Source of the DNA: Nitrospira sp.
GTDB lineage: Bacteria > Nitrospirota > Nitrospiria > Nitrospirales > Nitrospiraceae
Length of the DNA stretch: 64,000 nucleotides
Direction of reading: 5' to 3'
NCBI GenBank assembly: GCA_005116745.1
Contig: SWDS01000006.1
Coordinates: 793,222-857,221 of the forward strand
Shown here: piece after piece, positions 1-9,676 of the stretch
How the letters are laid out: every line of letters begins with the position of its first letter
How positions within the stretch are numbered: position 1 is the first letter of the stretch
Position numbers and translations under genes: made by a program
The notes under the pieces: model-generated
Database searches by the model: none
What the model was told of the DNA's origin: nothing
Seen by the model: the letters and a program-made list of their open reading frames with translations, nothing else

Positions 1-536
1 CGTTGGCTGCAGGGGCAGTCGGTTCGATTCTGGGCTTACCCGGAGGGGTGATCGCTCAAGGACTGTCCCGTTTCAGGCCTGCTGCCATGCGGTCGCAAGT
101 GCGAGTGAGTCAGGGCGTGAAGTTGATCATCGACTGTTACAATGCCAACCCTGCCTCCATGAAAGCCGCAGTGCAGTTGCTCGCACAAACAGGGGCAAAA
201 CGAAAGAGAATTGCCGTGCTTGGCGATATGCTGGAACTTGGCCCGAATGCCGCTCAGATGCATGAGGAAGTCGGCGGTTTCGTGGCACGCCACGGTATTG
301 ATCAGCTCGTAGCTTGTGGACCATTGGGGCGGAGCCTCGCCAAAGGGGCGAAGCAGGCAGGACTGGATCAAGCCCATATTCTCGAAGTCCCGGATGCGCG
401 CGCGGCGTCCGACGCCATAAAAACCTTTGTGAAACCTGGTGATACCGTGCTGATCAAAGCATCGCGCGGGATGAAATTAGAGCTTGTCGCTGATGCGCTT
501 CGAGGAGCAACCCATACGACACGAAAGGCGTCCTAA
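1..536 (+). CDS. murF: MurF C-terminal part (UDP-MurNAc-tripeptide:D-Ala-D-Ala ligase), 5' truncated by window edge
   Basis: MurF adds D-Ala-D-Ala to the UDP-MurNAc-tripeptide in the cytoplasm, the last step of the soluble peptidoglycan precursor. Only the last 178 or so codons are in the window; the reading frame is open from base 3 and the gene starts upstream. The Mur ligase C-terminal domain is recognisable from DCYNANPASM, followed by AVLGDMLELG and a late KASRGMKLE segment. The TAA at 534-536 is followed 14 bases later by mraY, the usual neighbour in a dcw cluster. The family and order are secure; nothing can be said about the catalytic ATP-binding half. Confidence 0.95.
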   Translation, partial: LAAGAVGSILGLPGGVIAQGLSRFRPAAMRSQVRVSQGVKLIIDCYNANPASMKAAVQLLAQTGAKRKRIAVLGDMLELGPNAAQMHEEVGGFVARHGIDQLVACGPLGRSLAKGAKQAGLDQAHILEVPDARAASDAIKTFVKPGDTVLIKASRGMKLELVADALRGATHTTRKAS

Positions 537-550
537 CGGTCGTTCAGGCT

Positions 551-1627
551 ATGCTGTATATCTGGCTCTATCCATTCCATAAAGAATTTTCGTTTCTGAA
601 TGTCTTTCGATATCAGAGCTTTCGAATCATTTATGCCGCGGTCACGGCGTTTCTGATCGCCTTTGTGCTCGCGCCGTGGGTGATTCGCAAGCTTCAAGAA
701 ATCAAGTTAGGGCAACAGATACGGGATGACGGACCAAAGCGACATCTCGCTAAAAGTGGAACGCCTACGATGGGCGGCATCCTCATTATTTTCGCAGTCA
801 CGTTGTCCACGCTGCTCTGGGCCGACATCTCGCGTCCCTATATCTGGCTAGTCCTTGTGGCGACACTGGGGTTTTGTGCCATTGGGTTTGCGGACGACTA
901 TCTCAAATTCATCAAGGCTCAATCAAAGGGGCTTTCCGCATCGCAAAAATTCACGGCTCAAATCATCGTCGCGCTCATCGTCGCGCTAATTTTGTACTCG
1001 TTACCTGGCTATAGCACGAAGCTGAGTGTCCCATTTTTCAAGAGTTTCACGCCTGATTTGGGATGGTTTTATATTGTCTTTGCCGTGTTGGTGATCGTCG
1101 GTTGTTCCAACGCCGTGAACCTCACTGATGGTCTCGACGGGCTGGCGATTGGTCCTGTCATGATTGCCGCATTGGCGTACACCGTGGTCGCTTACGTCAC
1201 CGGTCATCGATTGATGTCGGAATACCTTCTGATCCCGCACATCGACGGAGCTGGAGAGTTGGCGGTCTTTACGGCGGCCATCCTGGGTTCGAGTCTTGGG
1301 TTCCTTTGGTTCAACACCTATCCGGCCTCGGTCTTTATGGGCGATGTCGGTTCGCTCCCACTCGGGGCGGCCCTTGGGACGGTCGCGGTCATCAGCAAGC
1401 ATGAGCTGTTGTTGCTTATGGTCGGCGGCGTCTTCGTGATCGAAGCCGTCTCGGTTATTTTCCAAGTTGCCTCATTCAAATCCCGAGGGAAGCGAATATT
1501 CCTCATGGCTCCAATCCACCACCACTTTGAGATGAAAGGCTGGGAGGAGCCGAAAGTCGTTGTGCGTCTCTGGATCATTGCCATTTTGTTGGCGCTATTG
1601 AGTTTGAGCACGCTCAAGTTGAGGTAA
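551..1627 (+). CDS. mraY: MraY, phospho-MurNAc-pentapeptide transferase
   Basis: MraY transfers phospho-MurNAc-pentapeptide to undecaprenyl phosphate, making lipid I in the inner membrane. The 358-residue protein has the usual family length and many hydrophobic helices. Signature segments are TPTMGG near residue 74, the Asp-rich [29 protein letters not shown] and the late APIHHHFE histidine motif. Its stop overlaps the murD start by one base (TAATG), which suggests translational coupling. The ATG at 551 fits the family N-terminus. Confidence 0.97.
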   Translation: MLYIWLYPFHKEFSFLNVFRYQSFRIIYAAVTAFLIAFVLAPWVIRKLQEIKLGQQIRDDGPKRHLAKSGTPTMGGILIIFAVTLSTLLWADISRPYIWLVLVATLGFCAIGFADDYLKFIKAQSKGLSASQKFTAQIIVALIVALILYSLPGYSTKLSVPFFKSFTPDLGWFYIVFAVLVIVGCSNAVNLTDGLDGLAIGPVMIAALAYTVVAYVTGHRLMSEYLLIPHIDGAGELAVFTAAILGSSLGFLWFNTYPASVFMGDVGSLPLGAALGTVAVISKHELLLLMVGGVFVIEAVSVIFQVASFKSRGKRIFLMAPIHHHFEMKGWEEPKVVVRLWIIAILLALLSLSTLKLR

Positions 1628-3042
1628 TGGAGATGGTGGGAGTGGACACCACTCAGTTGGCAGGAGCTCGCGTCACAGTCGTCGGACTGGCACGGAGTGG
1701 CGTGGCTGCCGCCCGCCTACTCCAGGAAGTTGGCGCGGTGGTGACGCTGGCCGATCGAAAAGATCGAGGAGAGTTACTCGGTGTGCTTGAATCGCTGGAT
1801 CAGGCCACGACGCGTTTCGCTCTAGGCAGGGATTATGAATCGGCTCTCAACACAGCCGAACTCGTCGTCATTAGTCCAGGAGTCCCCTATCGGTTGGAGG
1901 CCCTTGAGCGCGTTCGCCACCGAGGTGTGAAGGTCATCAGTGAACTCGATCTCGCATCGCGGTTTCTTTCCGCTCCAATTCTGGCTCTGACCGGTACTAA
2001 TGGAAAGAGCACGACGGTCACGCTGACTGGGAAGATGCTGCAAGAGAGTGGAAAACGGGTATTTGTCGGCGGGAATTTAGGCACGGCGATCAGTGAGGCT
2101 GCCCTACACTCGTTGCAAGCCATGAAGGCGGGCTGCCCATGCCCGTATGACGCGTTGGTGGCGGAAGTGTCCAGCTTCCAACTGGAAACCGTCGAGCAGT
2201 TTCATCCATGGATTGCCGGGATTCTCAACGTGACGGTGGACCATCAGGATCGCTATGAGTCGATTGACGAATATATTGCCGCGAAAAACAGAATTTTCGA
2301 GAATCAAACTCCGTCCGACTATGCCCTCTTCAATCTGGATGATTCAAGGGTGGCTCCGTTGCGGCGGGGTGCGAGGGCTCGGGTACTGGGTTTCACGAGG
2401 ACTCAGACGTTACCGTCCGATTTAGACGGAGGGACCTATCTCGATCGGGATCGCCTCATGACAACCATTGGAGGCCGGACTCAGGAGATCTGTCCTCGGA
2501 GCGAGATCAAGATCCTCGGTAATCACAACGTCGAAAACGCCATGGTGGCTGCCACCTATGCACTGTTGAGCGGGTGCCCGCTCAGTGTTGTTCGTCAGGT
2601 TCTTAGAGAGTTTCCTGGCTTGGAACATGCGTTGGAGGTGGTTCGTGAGCGCCGAGGCACCTGCTTTATCAACGACTCGAAGGGGACCAATGTAGATGCG
2701 ACCCTCAAAGCATTGGAAAGTATTGAGCAGCCGATTTGGCTGATCGCCGGGGGCCGAGATAAGGGGGGAGATTTTTCTCGGTTAGCTCCCGTTATTCGCC
2801 GGAGAGTGAAGCGGCTCATTCTGATCGGTGAAGCGGCGTCGCTCATTGTGAAGGCGATAGAAGGTTATCAGGAAGTTGAACGGGCTGAGACTTTGAAGCA
2901 GGCCATTGAGTTGGCGGCAGCGGGAGCCGGTGTCGGCGAGGTGGTGCTGCTGTCACCAGCCTGCGCGAGTTTTGATATGTTTGCAGATTACCAGGATCGA
3001 GGCCGTCAGTTTAAAGCACTCGTGCAATCGTTGCCGGCGTAG
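1627..3042 (+). CDS. murD: MurD, UDP-MurNAc-L-Ala:D-Glu ligase
   Basis: MurD adds D-glutamate to UDP-MurNAc-L-alanine. The 471-residue product shows the N-terminal Rossmann segment [10 protein letters not shown], the ATP-binding GTNGKST loop near residue 122, a central domain with [10 protein letters not shown], and the C-terminal ligase domain with [11 protein letters not shown] and [10 protein letters not shown]. The start ATG shares one base with the mraY stop. A second in-frame ATG lies two codons downstream and cannot be excluded. Confidence 0.97.
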   Translation: MEMVGVDTTQLAGARVTVVGLARSGVAAARLLQEVGAVVTLADRKDRGELLGVLESLDQATTRFALGRDYESALNTAELVVISPGVPYRLEALERVRHRGVKVISELDLASRFLSAPILALTGTNGKSTTVTLTGKMLQESGKRVFVGGNLGTAISEAALHSLQAMKAGCPCPYDALVAEVSSFQLETVEQFHPWIAGILNVTVDHQDRYESIDEYIAAKNRIFENQTPSDYALFNLDDSRVAPLRRGARARVLGFTRTQTLPSDLDGGTYLDRDRLMTTIGGRTQEICPRSEIKILGNHNVENAMVAATYALLSGCPLSVVRQVLREFPGLEHALEVVRERRGTCFINDSKGTNVDATLKALESIEQPIWLIAGGRDKGGDFSRLAPVIRRRVKRLILIGEAASLIVKAIEGYQEVERAETLKQAIELAAAGAGVGEVVLLSPACASFDMFADYQDRGRQFKALVQSLPA

Positions 3043-3077
3043 CTGACGGCGAGGCAGAGGAGAATTGATACGCACCA

Positions 3078-4289
3078 ATGTCGCAGAGATCTGCAGGGAC
3101 CCTGACGCTGCCATGGTCTACTTCAAGCCCGAAGGCCACGAAGCAGGTCACGTTCGATCATCTCTTGTTGATCGTCACCGTGACCCTGGCGCTCGTGGGT
3201 CTGGTGATGGTGTTCAGCGCAAGCGCCGTGGTGGCTGGAGAAAACAAGCGCTTTCACGATTCGTGGTACTTCCTGAAGCGACAACTGGCGTGGCTAGCAT
3301 TCGGGCTAGCACTTCTCCATGTGGTGTCTCGGATCGACTATGTCTGGTGGAAACGACTGGCGCTTCCACTTCTTGGTCTCATCACCGTGTTGCTGGTCCT
3401 GGTGTTGATTCCATCGGTCGGGGTGGCAGTGAAGGGGGCCAGACGATGGCTGCACCTTGGACCAATTTCAATTCAGCCGGTCGAAATGGTGAAGCTGATC
3501 ACCGTGATTTATCTCGCCGCGTATCTGGCCAAAAAGGAGGATCGGATCCAGAATTTTCGCGATGGGCTCATGCCGGCGGTTGCAGTGGTCGGTCTCCTCA
3601 GCGGCTTGGTTCTGCTGGAGCCAGATCTCGGGACCATCGTGGTGATTGGACTGGTTACAGCTGGGATGTTATTTCTTGGCGGGGCGCGAATATCCCATCT
3701 TTTCAGGCTCGTGCCGGTGGCGCTAGTCGCGATGGCGGTGTTGATTTGGCTGTCGCCCTATCGCTGGAAGCGGCTTCTTGCGTTTCTCAATCCAGAGCAG
3801 GATCCGACTGGATCGGGGTTTCAGGTCAATCAATCGTTGCTTGCGTTTGGCAGTGGGGGATTGTTCGGAGTCGGGTTGGGCGAGGGCAAACAAAAGCTTT
3901 TTTTCCTCCCAGAAGCCCACACCGATTTTGTCTTGGCGTTGATGGGCGAGGAACTTGGATTGGTAGGTACAGGAATTATTATTCTATTCTTTGCTGTGTT
4001 CGCCATCCGCGGCTTTCAGATCGCGGCGCGCGCACAAACGCCGTTTGGTCGGTATCTCGGCATGGGGATCACGTTGCTCATTGCCGTTCAAGCGTTAATC
4101 AACGCCTCTGTGGTTACGGGACTCTTGCCGACCAAAGGACTGACATTGCCGTTTGTCAGTTATGGGGGATCCTCCTTGGTCATGAGTCTGGTAGGAGTGG
4201 GGATCTTACTGAATATCTCGCGAGATCGACAGGCAGGGCAGGAGGAGATGAGACAACGAAGTGGGCGGGACGGGGTGCAGCGACAATGA
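3078..4289 (+). CDS. ftsW: FtsW, SEDS-family septal peptidoglycan polymerase
   Basis: FtsW is the SEDS glycosyltransferase that polymerises lipid II at the division septum together with its class B PBP partner. The 403-residue protein is strongly hydrophobic, with about ten membrane segments beginning near residue 27. It carries the family signature near the C-terminus, PFVSYGGSSLVMSL, and EPDLGT in the middle. Its stop overlaps the murG start (ATGA). The position between murD and murG supports ftsW rather than rodA. A second long open frame covers the same bases but encodes nothing recognisable. Confidence 0.95.
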   Translation: MSQRSAGTLTLPWSTSSPKATKQVTFDHLLLIVTVTLALVGLVMVFSASAVVAGENKRFHDSWYFLKRQLAWLAFGLALLHVVSRIDYVWWKRLALPLLGLITVLLVLVLIPSVGVAVKGARRWLHLGPISIQPVEMVKLITVIYLAAYLAKKEDRIQNFRDGLMPAVAVVGLLSGLVLLEPDLGTIVVIGLVTAGMLFLGGARISHLFRLVPVALVAMAVLIWLSPYRWKRLLAFLNPEQDPTGSGFQVNQSLLAFGSGGLFGVGLGEGKQKLFFLPEAHTDFVLALMGEELGLVGTGIIILFFAVFAIRGFQIAARAQTPFGRYLGMGITLLIAVQALINASVVTGLLPTKGLTLPFVSYGGSSLVMSLVGVGILLNISRDRQAGQEEMRQRSGRDGVQRQ

Positions 4290-5407
4290 CCATTGTGATC
4301 GCCGCCGGAGGGACCGGTGGGCATCTGTATCCAGCTGTGGCATTGGCTCGGGAATTTCAGCGTCGTGACCCTTCTACGAAGATCCTCTTTGTTGGTACGA
4401 CACGAGGGGTCGAATCGAAAGTTCTCGCGCATGAAGGGTTTGAGCTGGCAATGATTACCGCCAAGCCGGTGATGGGAAAGGGGCTACTGGATGTCATGCG
4501 GGGAGTCTGTTCCGTGCCTATTGGGATTTGGCAATCCCTAGACCTTCTGAATCGACGGAAGGCTGATCTCGTGATCGGGGTGGGGGGCTACACGAGTCCG
4601 ACCATGTTGGGTGCTGCTGCCTTGAAAGGAATTGCCCGGGTGATTCTGGAGCCGAATGCCTATCCCGGATTGGCCAACAAAGTCGTCGCTCCTTTTGCGC
4701 AGCGGATTTTTTTGGCATTTGAGTCGGCCGGGACTTCCTTTGACCGACGGAAGGTGCGTGTCGTCGGGACACCGATTCGACAGGAGTTTTTGGTGCAACT
4801 AGTCAACAACGCGTCGACTAAGCAGGATGGCCAACACCTACTGATTTTTGGTGGGAGCCAGGGGGCCAGGGCCATCAACAGTGCGGTATTGGAAGGATTA
4901 CCCCTGCTGTGCCAACGGTTTCCAGGCCTAACCATCACGCATCAGACGGGCGAGGGAGATTACGAGCGAGTCAGTAAAACGTATCGAACATTGGGCATCC
5001 AAGCCAAGATTGTCCCGTTTCTCTACGATATGCCGGCTGTTCTTCGGGCAGCCGACCTGGTGGTGGCTCGTGCTGGCGCGATGACCATTGCCGAACTGAC
5101 GGCCTGCGGAAAAGCCGCGATTCTGATTCCGTTGCCGACGGCGATCTATGATCACCAGATGAAGAATGCACGGGCGATGGAGGCAGCGGGAGGGGCCATT
5201 GTGTTTCCGCAAGCAGATCTCACCGGAGTAAAACTGAGTGAGATGATCGACGCTGTCTTGTCGGATCCACAACGGCTAGGGACGATGCAACGGAAGAGCT
5301 TGGAGATGAGACGAATCAATGCCGGCGAAGTGATCGTCGGTGAATGCTACACGCTCATGGGAGTGACACATGACATCAACCAATCTACTAGAGCGACCGG
5401 AGGTTAG
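4286..5407 (+). CDS. murG: MurG, UDP-GlcNAc:lipid I GlcNAc transferase
   Basis: MurG converts lipid I to lipid II on the inner face of the membrane. The 373-residue protein begins MTIVIAAGGTGGHLYPA, the diagnostic glycine-rich loop, and later has FGGSQGARAIN and VVARAGAMTIAELTACGK, the donor-binding region of GT28 enzymes. The ATG at 4286 overlaps the ftsW stop by four bases. The frame stays open for 407 codons upstream, but those codons run in an alternative frame of ftsW, so the family N-terminus fixes the start here. Confidence 0.96.
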   Translation: MTIVIAAGGTGGHLYPAVALAREFQRRDPSTKILFVGTTRGVESKVLAHEGFELAMITAKPVMGKGLLDVMRGVCSVPIGIWQSLDLLNRRKADLVIGVGGYTSPTMLGAAALKGIARVILEPNAYPGLANKVVAPFAQRIFLAFESAGTSFDRRKVRVVGTPIRQEFLVQLVNNASTKQDGQHLLIFGGSQGARAINSAVLEGLPLLCQRFPGLTITHQTGEGDYERVSKTYRTLGIQAKIVPFLYDMPAVLRAADLVVARAGAMTIAELTACGKAAILIPLPTAIYDHQMKNARAMEAAGGAIVFPQADLTGVKLSEMIDAVLSDPQRLGTMQRKSLEMRRINAGEVIVGECYTLMGVTHDINQSTRATGG

Positions 5408-6860
5408 TGTTGTTGGTGAACAAGGGATTCGGTCACGGACTTCAGCAGGACGACAAAGGCAGGCACGCATGACACTTTTTCGAAAAATACAGCAGATTCA
5501 TCTCGTCGGAATCGGCGGGGCCGGCATGAGTGGCATCGCAGAAGTGCTGCTCACGATGGGATACAAGGTAACCGGTTCAGATCTGAACGTTTCGGAGACG
5601 ACGAGGCGACTGGAAGAACTCGGTGGGAAAGTATTCATTGGGCATCAGGAGTCCAATGTGGGAGAGGCGCAAGTCGTGGTCATTTCCTCCGCCGTGGCAG
5701 CGAGTAACCCGGAAGTTGTGGTAGCGAAGAGCAAGCAGATTCCAGTCATTCCAAGGGCGGAGATGTTGGCGGAGCTGATGCGTCTGAAGTTTGGGGTAGC
5801 TATCGCCGGTGCCCATGGAAAGACCACGACGACATCCATGGTCGCAAACGTGTTGGCGCAAGGTGGCCTCGACCCCACAATGGTGATTGGAGGCAAGGTT
5901 AATGCTTTGGGCAGCCATGCACGGCTTGGACGAGGCGACTTGCTTGTGGCGGAGGCGGACGAAAGTGATGGATCATTTCTTCGTCTCTCTCCGACCATCG
6001 TGGCGGTGACCAATTTGGACCGTGAGCACCTTGATCATTACGGGTCGATGGAACGCATCAACGAGAGCTTTCTCGAATTCATCAATAAAATACCGTTTTA
6101 CGGCGTAGCGGTTTTGTGTGCCGATGATGATCGTCTGGCCGCACTGTTCCCTCGCCTGGTCAAGCAGTATCACACCTACGGGCTTCGGGATCGGGATGGG
6201 GTGGTACCCGATTTCAAGGCAACCGATATTAGCCTGAAGCAATGGAGCGCCGAGTTCCGGGCACATTTCCGTGGGAAGAATCTTGGTCCATTTCGCTTAG
6301 CTGTGCCGGGGATCCACAACGTTTCCAATGCGCTGGTGGCCATTGCGATCGGGGTTGAGCTAGAGATTCCTGTCGACCTGATTCGCAAAGGGTTGGCGGC
6401 CTTTACGGGAGTTGAACGGCGGTTTCATTTGCGAGGCGAAGTCGGCGGCATCATGGTGGTCGACGACTATGGCCACCATCCCACTGAGGTGAAAGCAACT
6501 CTTGCGGCTGCCAAACAGGGCTGGGACCGTCGATTGGTGGTTCTTTTCCAGCCGCACCGATATAGCCGCACGCGGGATTGCATTGGAGATTTTGCGGATG
6601 CCTTTGCGCACGCCGACATGCTGTTCATGACAGAAATTTATCCGGCCGGTGAATCACCGATACCGGGAGTTTCTGGAGCGGCCCTTGCCGAAACGATCAA
6701 GGCGGCAGGGCATCCATCTGTGACCTTCCTCGAGCGCAAGGAAACGCTACCGGATCAGGTACTGCCTCATCTCAGACCGGGCGATCTTGTTCTTACGTTG
6801 GGGGCGGGCGATATCTGGAAGGCTGGAACTGGGATTCTTGCACGGCTTGAGTCTGCTTGA
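5370..6860 (+). CDS. murC: MurC, UDP-MurNAc:L-Ala ligase
   Basis: MurC adds L-alanine to UDP-MurNAc. Motifs in order are HLVGIGGAGMSG, the ATP loop GAHGKTTTT, GVERRFHLRGE, DDYGHHPTEV and FQPHRYSRTRD. Two starts are possible. ATG 5370 has a GGGAG box seven bases upstream but overlaps murG by 38 bases and adds 33 residues that do not look conserved. ATG 5469 (463 residues, MTLFRKIQQ) matches the family N-terminus but has a weak ribosome binding site. The longer form is listed and the shorter is equally credible. Confidence 0.95.
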   Translation: MTSTNLLERPEVSVVGEQGIRSRTSAGRQRQARMTLFRKIQQIHLVGIGGAGMSGIAEVLLTMGYKVTGSDLNVSETTRRLEELGGKVFIGHQESNVGEAQVVVISSAVAASNPEVVVAKSKQIPVIPRAEMLAELMRLKFGVAIAGAHGKTTTTSMVANVLAQGGLDPTMVIGGKVNALGSHARLGRGDLLVAEADESDGSFLRLSPTIVAVTNLDREHLDHYGSMERINESFLEFINKIPFYGVAVLCADDDRLAALFPRLVKQYHTYGLRDRDGVVPDFKATDISLKQWSAEFRAHFRGKNLGPFRLAVPGIHNVSNALVAIAIGVELEIPVDLIRKGLAAFTGVERRFHLRGEVGGIMVVDDYGHHPTEVKATLAAAKQGWDRRLVVLFQPHRYSRTRDCIGDFADAFAHADMLFMTEIYPAGESPIPGVSGAALAETIKAAGHPSVTFLERKETLPDQVLPHLRPGDLVLTLGAGDIWKAGTGILARLESA

Positions 6861-6907
6861 TGGCCCATGACGCATCGATGCACACAGATGGAGCGAAGGG
6901 ACGACCA

Positions 6908-7810
6908 ATGCGGGTACAGCGCAGATTGGAGTCTGCCGTGGCCGGCGTTCGAGGGGTGGTTCGCTTCAATGCCCCGCTTAGAGAGTACACGTCATTCCAT
7001 ATTGGTGGTCCCGCTGATGTGTTGGTGGAGCCGGCTGACGTGGAGGATGTTGTTCAGCTCACCAAACAGACGCATGAGCAGAAGCTTCCGATCTTTGTGT
7101 TGGGTGGCACCAACCTCCTGGTTCGGGACAAAGGCATTCGGGGTGTGGTGGTTAGTTTGGGGAAATTACGCGCGATTAAAGAAGAACCAGGATCCGTGTT
7201 GTATGCCGAAGGCGGTGTCGGCATGCCGACCCTGATTGGCCATGCCATCCGCCGGTCCTTGGCGGGATTGGAGTGGGCGGCCGGTATTCCCGGCACTGTC
7301 GCAGGGTGTGTCGTGATGAATGCAGGGACACGGCTCGGTGAGATGAAAGACTCAGTGAAAGCCGTTCGGATTGTGTCGCCGAAAGGCGCACTGATGGACT
7401 GTTCCGCAGAGGCGATCGAATTTGGGTATCGCCGGGCGACATTGCCGCTGGGTGTGGTGGTCGGAGTATGGCTGCAACTGAGGTCGGGAGTGCGAGCAGA
7501 TATCGAAAAGGTCGTAAAAGACTATCTCCACTACCGCCGCGATACGCAGCCGCTTACGCTACCGAGCGCCGGCTGTGTGTTCAAGAATCCGCTGAACGAT
7601 TCGGCAGGGCGAGTCGTTGAAGCGACAGGGTTCAAGGGTACATCAGTCGGTGATGCACAGGTCTCGATGAAGCATGCCAACTTTATTGTGAATCAAGGGC
7701 AGGCCTGTGCCTCCGATGTCCTCTCGCTTATCAAGAAGATACGTACGGGAATTATGCGAAAGATGGGGATCAAATTGGAGCTGGAGTTGAAAATCGTGGG
7801 TGAAGTATAG
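6908..7810 (+). CDS. murB: MurB, UDP-N-acetylenolpyruvoylglucosamine reductase
   Basis: MurB is the FAD enzyme that reduces enolpyruvyl-UDP-GlcNAc to UDP-MurNAc. The sequence has the FAD-binding FHIGGPADVLVEP and LGGTNLLVRDKG, AAGIPGTVAGCVVMNAG, and the catalytic-region SAGCVFKNP followed by MKHANFIVNQG. ATG 6908 is preferred because AAGGGA lies six bases upstream and it gives 300 residues, typical of the shorter MurB type. The frame also opens at ATG 6860, which overlaps the murC stop (TGATG) and would add 16 unconserved residues. Confidence 0.95.
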   Translation: MRVQRRLESAVAGVRGVVRFNAPLREYTSFHIGGPADVLVEPADVEDVVQLTKQTHEQKLPIFVLGGTNLLVRDKGIRGVVVSLGKLRAIKEEPGSVLYAEGGVGMPTLIGHAIRRSLAGLEWAAGIPGTVAGCVVMNAGTRLGEMKDSVKAVRIVSPKGALMDCSAEAIEFGYRRATLPLGVVVGVWLQLRSGVRADIEKVVKDYLHYRRDTQPLTLPSAGCVFKNPLNDSAGRVVEATGFKGTSVGDAQVSMKHANFIVNQGQACASDVLSLIKKIRTGIMRKMGIKLELELKIVGEV

Positions 7811-7830
7811 CGAAGGGAGTCGTTGTAACG

Positions 7831-8808
7831 ATGGGTCGTCTAACAAATGCCCGGATCGGCGTGCTCATGGGAGGACGCTCTTCAGAACGGGATATTTCAC
7901 TCAAGACCGGTCAGGCTGTTCATCAGGCCCTGATCCGTCAAGGATACGATGCGGTGGCCATCGATGTCACCGATCGTCTGCATCGAGATTTGGAGGATCA
8001 GAAAGTCGCCATTGCGTTTCTCTCGTTGCACGGACCGGGCGGTGAAGACGGAACCATCCAGGGATTTCTCGAGACGTTGGGAATTCCCTATACCGGATCC
8101 GGTATACGTGCGAGTGCCGTAGGCATGCACAAGGCAGCCACAAAAATGCTATTGGCCGCACATGGTATCCCGCTACCGGCCGGCACCGTTGTGCGCGCAT
8201 GTGACAGGTCGTCATTGGCGAAGGTTCTGAGGCAGACCAAACTGAAATTGCCGATTGTCGTCAAGCCGGTTTCGCAGGGTTCTACGATTGGGGTGACGAT
8301 CGTGCGTCGCCGCACTCAATGGAAAGAGGCGCTCGCCCTTGCGCATCGCTATGATCCAGAGGCGCTGGTGGAGAGTTATATTCCTGGACATGAAGCTGCC
8401 GTTTCCATTCTGGGAACAACGGCGGAAGGTCCCGCCGTGCTCCCTGCCATTGAAATCGTGGCGCCTGAGGGTTTTTACGACTTCTCGGCAAAGTATCAGA
8501 AGGGCAAGACTCAGTACCTCTGTCCCGCTCCGTTCCCTCCCAAGGTGATGCGCCACATCAGTGAACTAGCGAGGCGAACCTACGAGGCGTTGGAGTGCGA
8601 GGGGGCTGCTCGCGTAGATTTTCGGATCACTTCGAGGGGTCGGCCCTATGTCTTGGAGATCAATACGGTTCCCGGCATGACGGAGACTAGTCTTTTGCCC
8701 ATGGCCGCAGCTCAAGTTGGGATTGCGTACGATGTCTTAGTTGAACGGATTCTGCAGTCGGCCCTTGATCGTGCGAATCGCTTTGCGCAGGTGGTGCCGA
8801 AGGAGTGA
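7831..8808 (+). CDS. ddl: Ddl, D-alanine:D-alanine ligase
   Basis: Ddl joins two D-alanines for MurF. The 325-residue ATP-grasp protein opens with RIGVLMGGRSSERDISLKTG, where the conserved Ser-Glu pair sits. It continues with KPVSQGSTIGVTIV in the central domain, then DFRITSRGRPYVLEINTVPGMT, the metal and nucleotide end of the active site. Its stop overlaps the GTG start of ftsQ by four bases (GTGA). Its place between murB and ftsQ is standard for dcw clusters. Confidence 0.96.
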   Translation: MGRLTNARIGVLMGGRSSERDISLKTGQAVHQALIRQGYDAVAIDVTDRLHRDLEDQKVAIAFLSLHGPGGEDGTIQGFLETLGIPYTGSGIRASAVGMHKAATKMLLAAHGIPLPAGTVVRACDRSSLAKVLRQTKLKLPIVVKPVSQGSTIGVTIVRRRTQWKEALALAHRYDPEALVESYIPGHEAAVSILGTTAEGPAVLPAIEIVAPEGFYDFSAKYQKGKTQYLCPAPFPPKVMRHISELARRTYEALECEGAARVDFRITSRGRPYVLEINTVPGMTETSLLPMAAAQVGIAYDVLVERILQSALDRANRFAQVVPKE

Positions 8809-9671
8809 GTGCGATGCCATTCTTGAGAAGAAAACGACGACCTTCTCCCGTGGAGCCACGGAAAAATCAGTGGAAGGATCAGGAAGGAGAGAGCACGGGG
8901 AGGGAAGCCCAACAGGGGACAACAGCCAGACGAAAGGTCCTGACGCGATGGGCTGGCGTGATCATCGGTACGGTATTCGTGGCAGGGACCATCGCGATCA
9001 GTGTGAAATACGCTGGCCCTGTGCTCCAAGCATTGCTGGAAATCAAGACCGTTACGATCGAAGGCGGCCACCACATCGATAGACAGAAAGTGCTCGATCT
9101 TGCGAAGGTGAAATCTGGTACTGGCCTCCACCATATTGTCACGAGCGTGATTAAGGAGCAGGTGGAATCTCATCCATGGGTCAAAGAAGCTGACGTGACC
9201 CGCGTTCCGTTTCATGAGTTACGCATATCCCTGGTTGAGCGAAAACCAGCTGCGGTTATCCGTGCCGACTCTCAGAACTTTCTGACTGATGCGGAGGGGC
9301 ATGTGCTGACTAGGCTCGGTCAGACCGATGATGATGCATTGCCTCTTGTGACAGGAATCGATTCCAAAGGTTTACTAGAAGAGACTGAGTCGGTAAAGCA
9401 GGTCATTGCGGCGGGCATCGAGCTTGCACATTTGGTCGGACAAACCTTCGAAGGTCGGCTACAAGTAAACGCCGAAAACCCCTCAAATCTCATCGCGCTT
9501 GTACAGGGAGTGCGATTTCAGTTCGGGGAGGCAACGGTTGGAGAGCAGTGGGAACGGTTCCGACGCGTCAAACCGACACTCAAGACTCTGAACTTTGACG
9601 GTCGGGGGCGTGGAGTGAGCGAAGTGGATCTCCGGTACGAAAATAGGATTGTCGTACGGGAAGGAGGGTGA
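8805..9671 (+). CDS. ftsQ: FtsQ, divisome assembly protein with POTRA domain
   Basis: FtsQ links early and late divisome proteins. The 288-residue protein has a basic cytoplasmic N-terminus of about 45 residues, one membrane segment near residues 49-67, a POTRA-like domain from about 80 (KTVTIEGGHHI), and a FtsQ/DivIB beta domain with LVERKPAAVIR. GTG 8805 overlaps the ddl stop; ATG 8814 three codons later is an alternative. Sequence conservation in this family is low, so the call rests on topology, domain order and position before ftsA. Confidence 0.93.
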   Translation: MSAMPFLRRKRRPSPVEPRKNQWKDQEGESTGREAQQGTTARRKVLTRWAGVIIGTVFVAGTIAISVKYAGPVLQALLEIKTVTIEGGHHIDRQKVLDLAKVKSGTGLHHIVTSVIKEQVESHPWVKEADVTRVPFHELRISLVERKPAAVIRADSQNFLTDAEGHVLTRLGQTDDDALPLVTGIDSKGLLEETESVKQVIAAGIELAHLVGQTFEGRLQVNAENPSNLIALVQGVRFQFGEATVGEQWERFRRVKPTLKTLNFDGRGRGVSEVDLRYENRIVVREGG

Positions 9672-9676
9672 TCGCG

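Noticed and set aside
3065-4285. Long open frame (407 codons) in the same strand over ftsW, joined to murG
   Set aside because: It has no recognisable domain before the murG start, while ftsW in the other frame is a clear SEDS protein. The open state is a side effect of codon bias.
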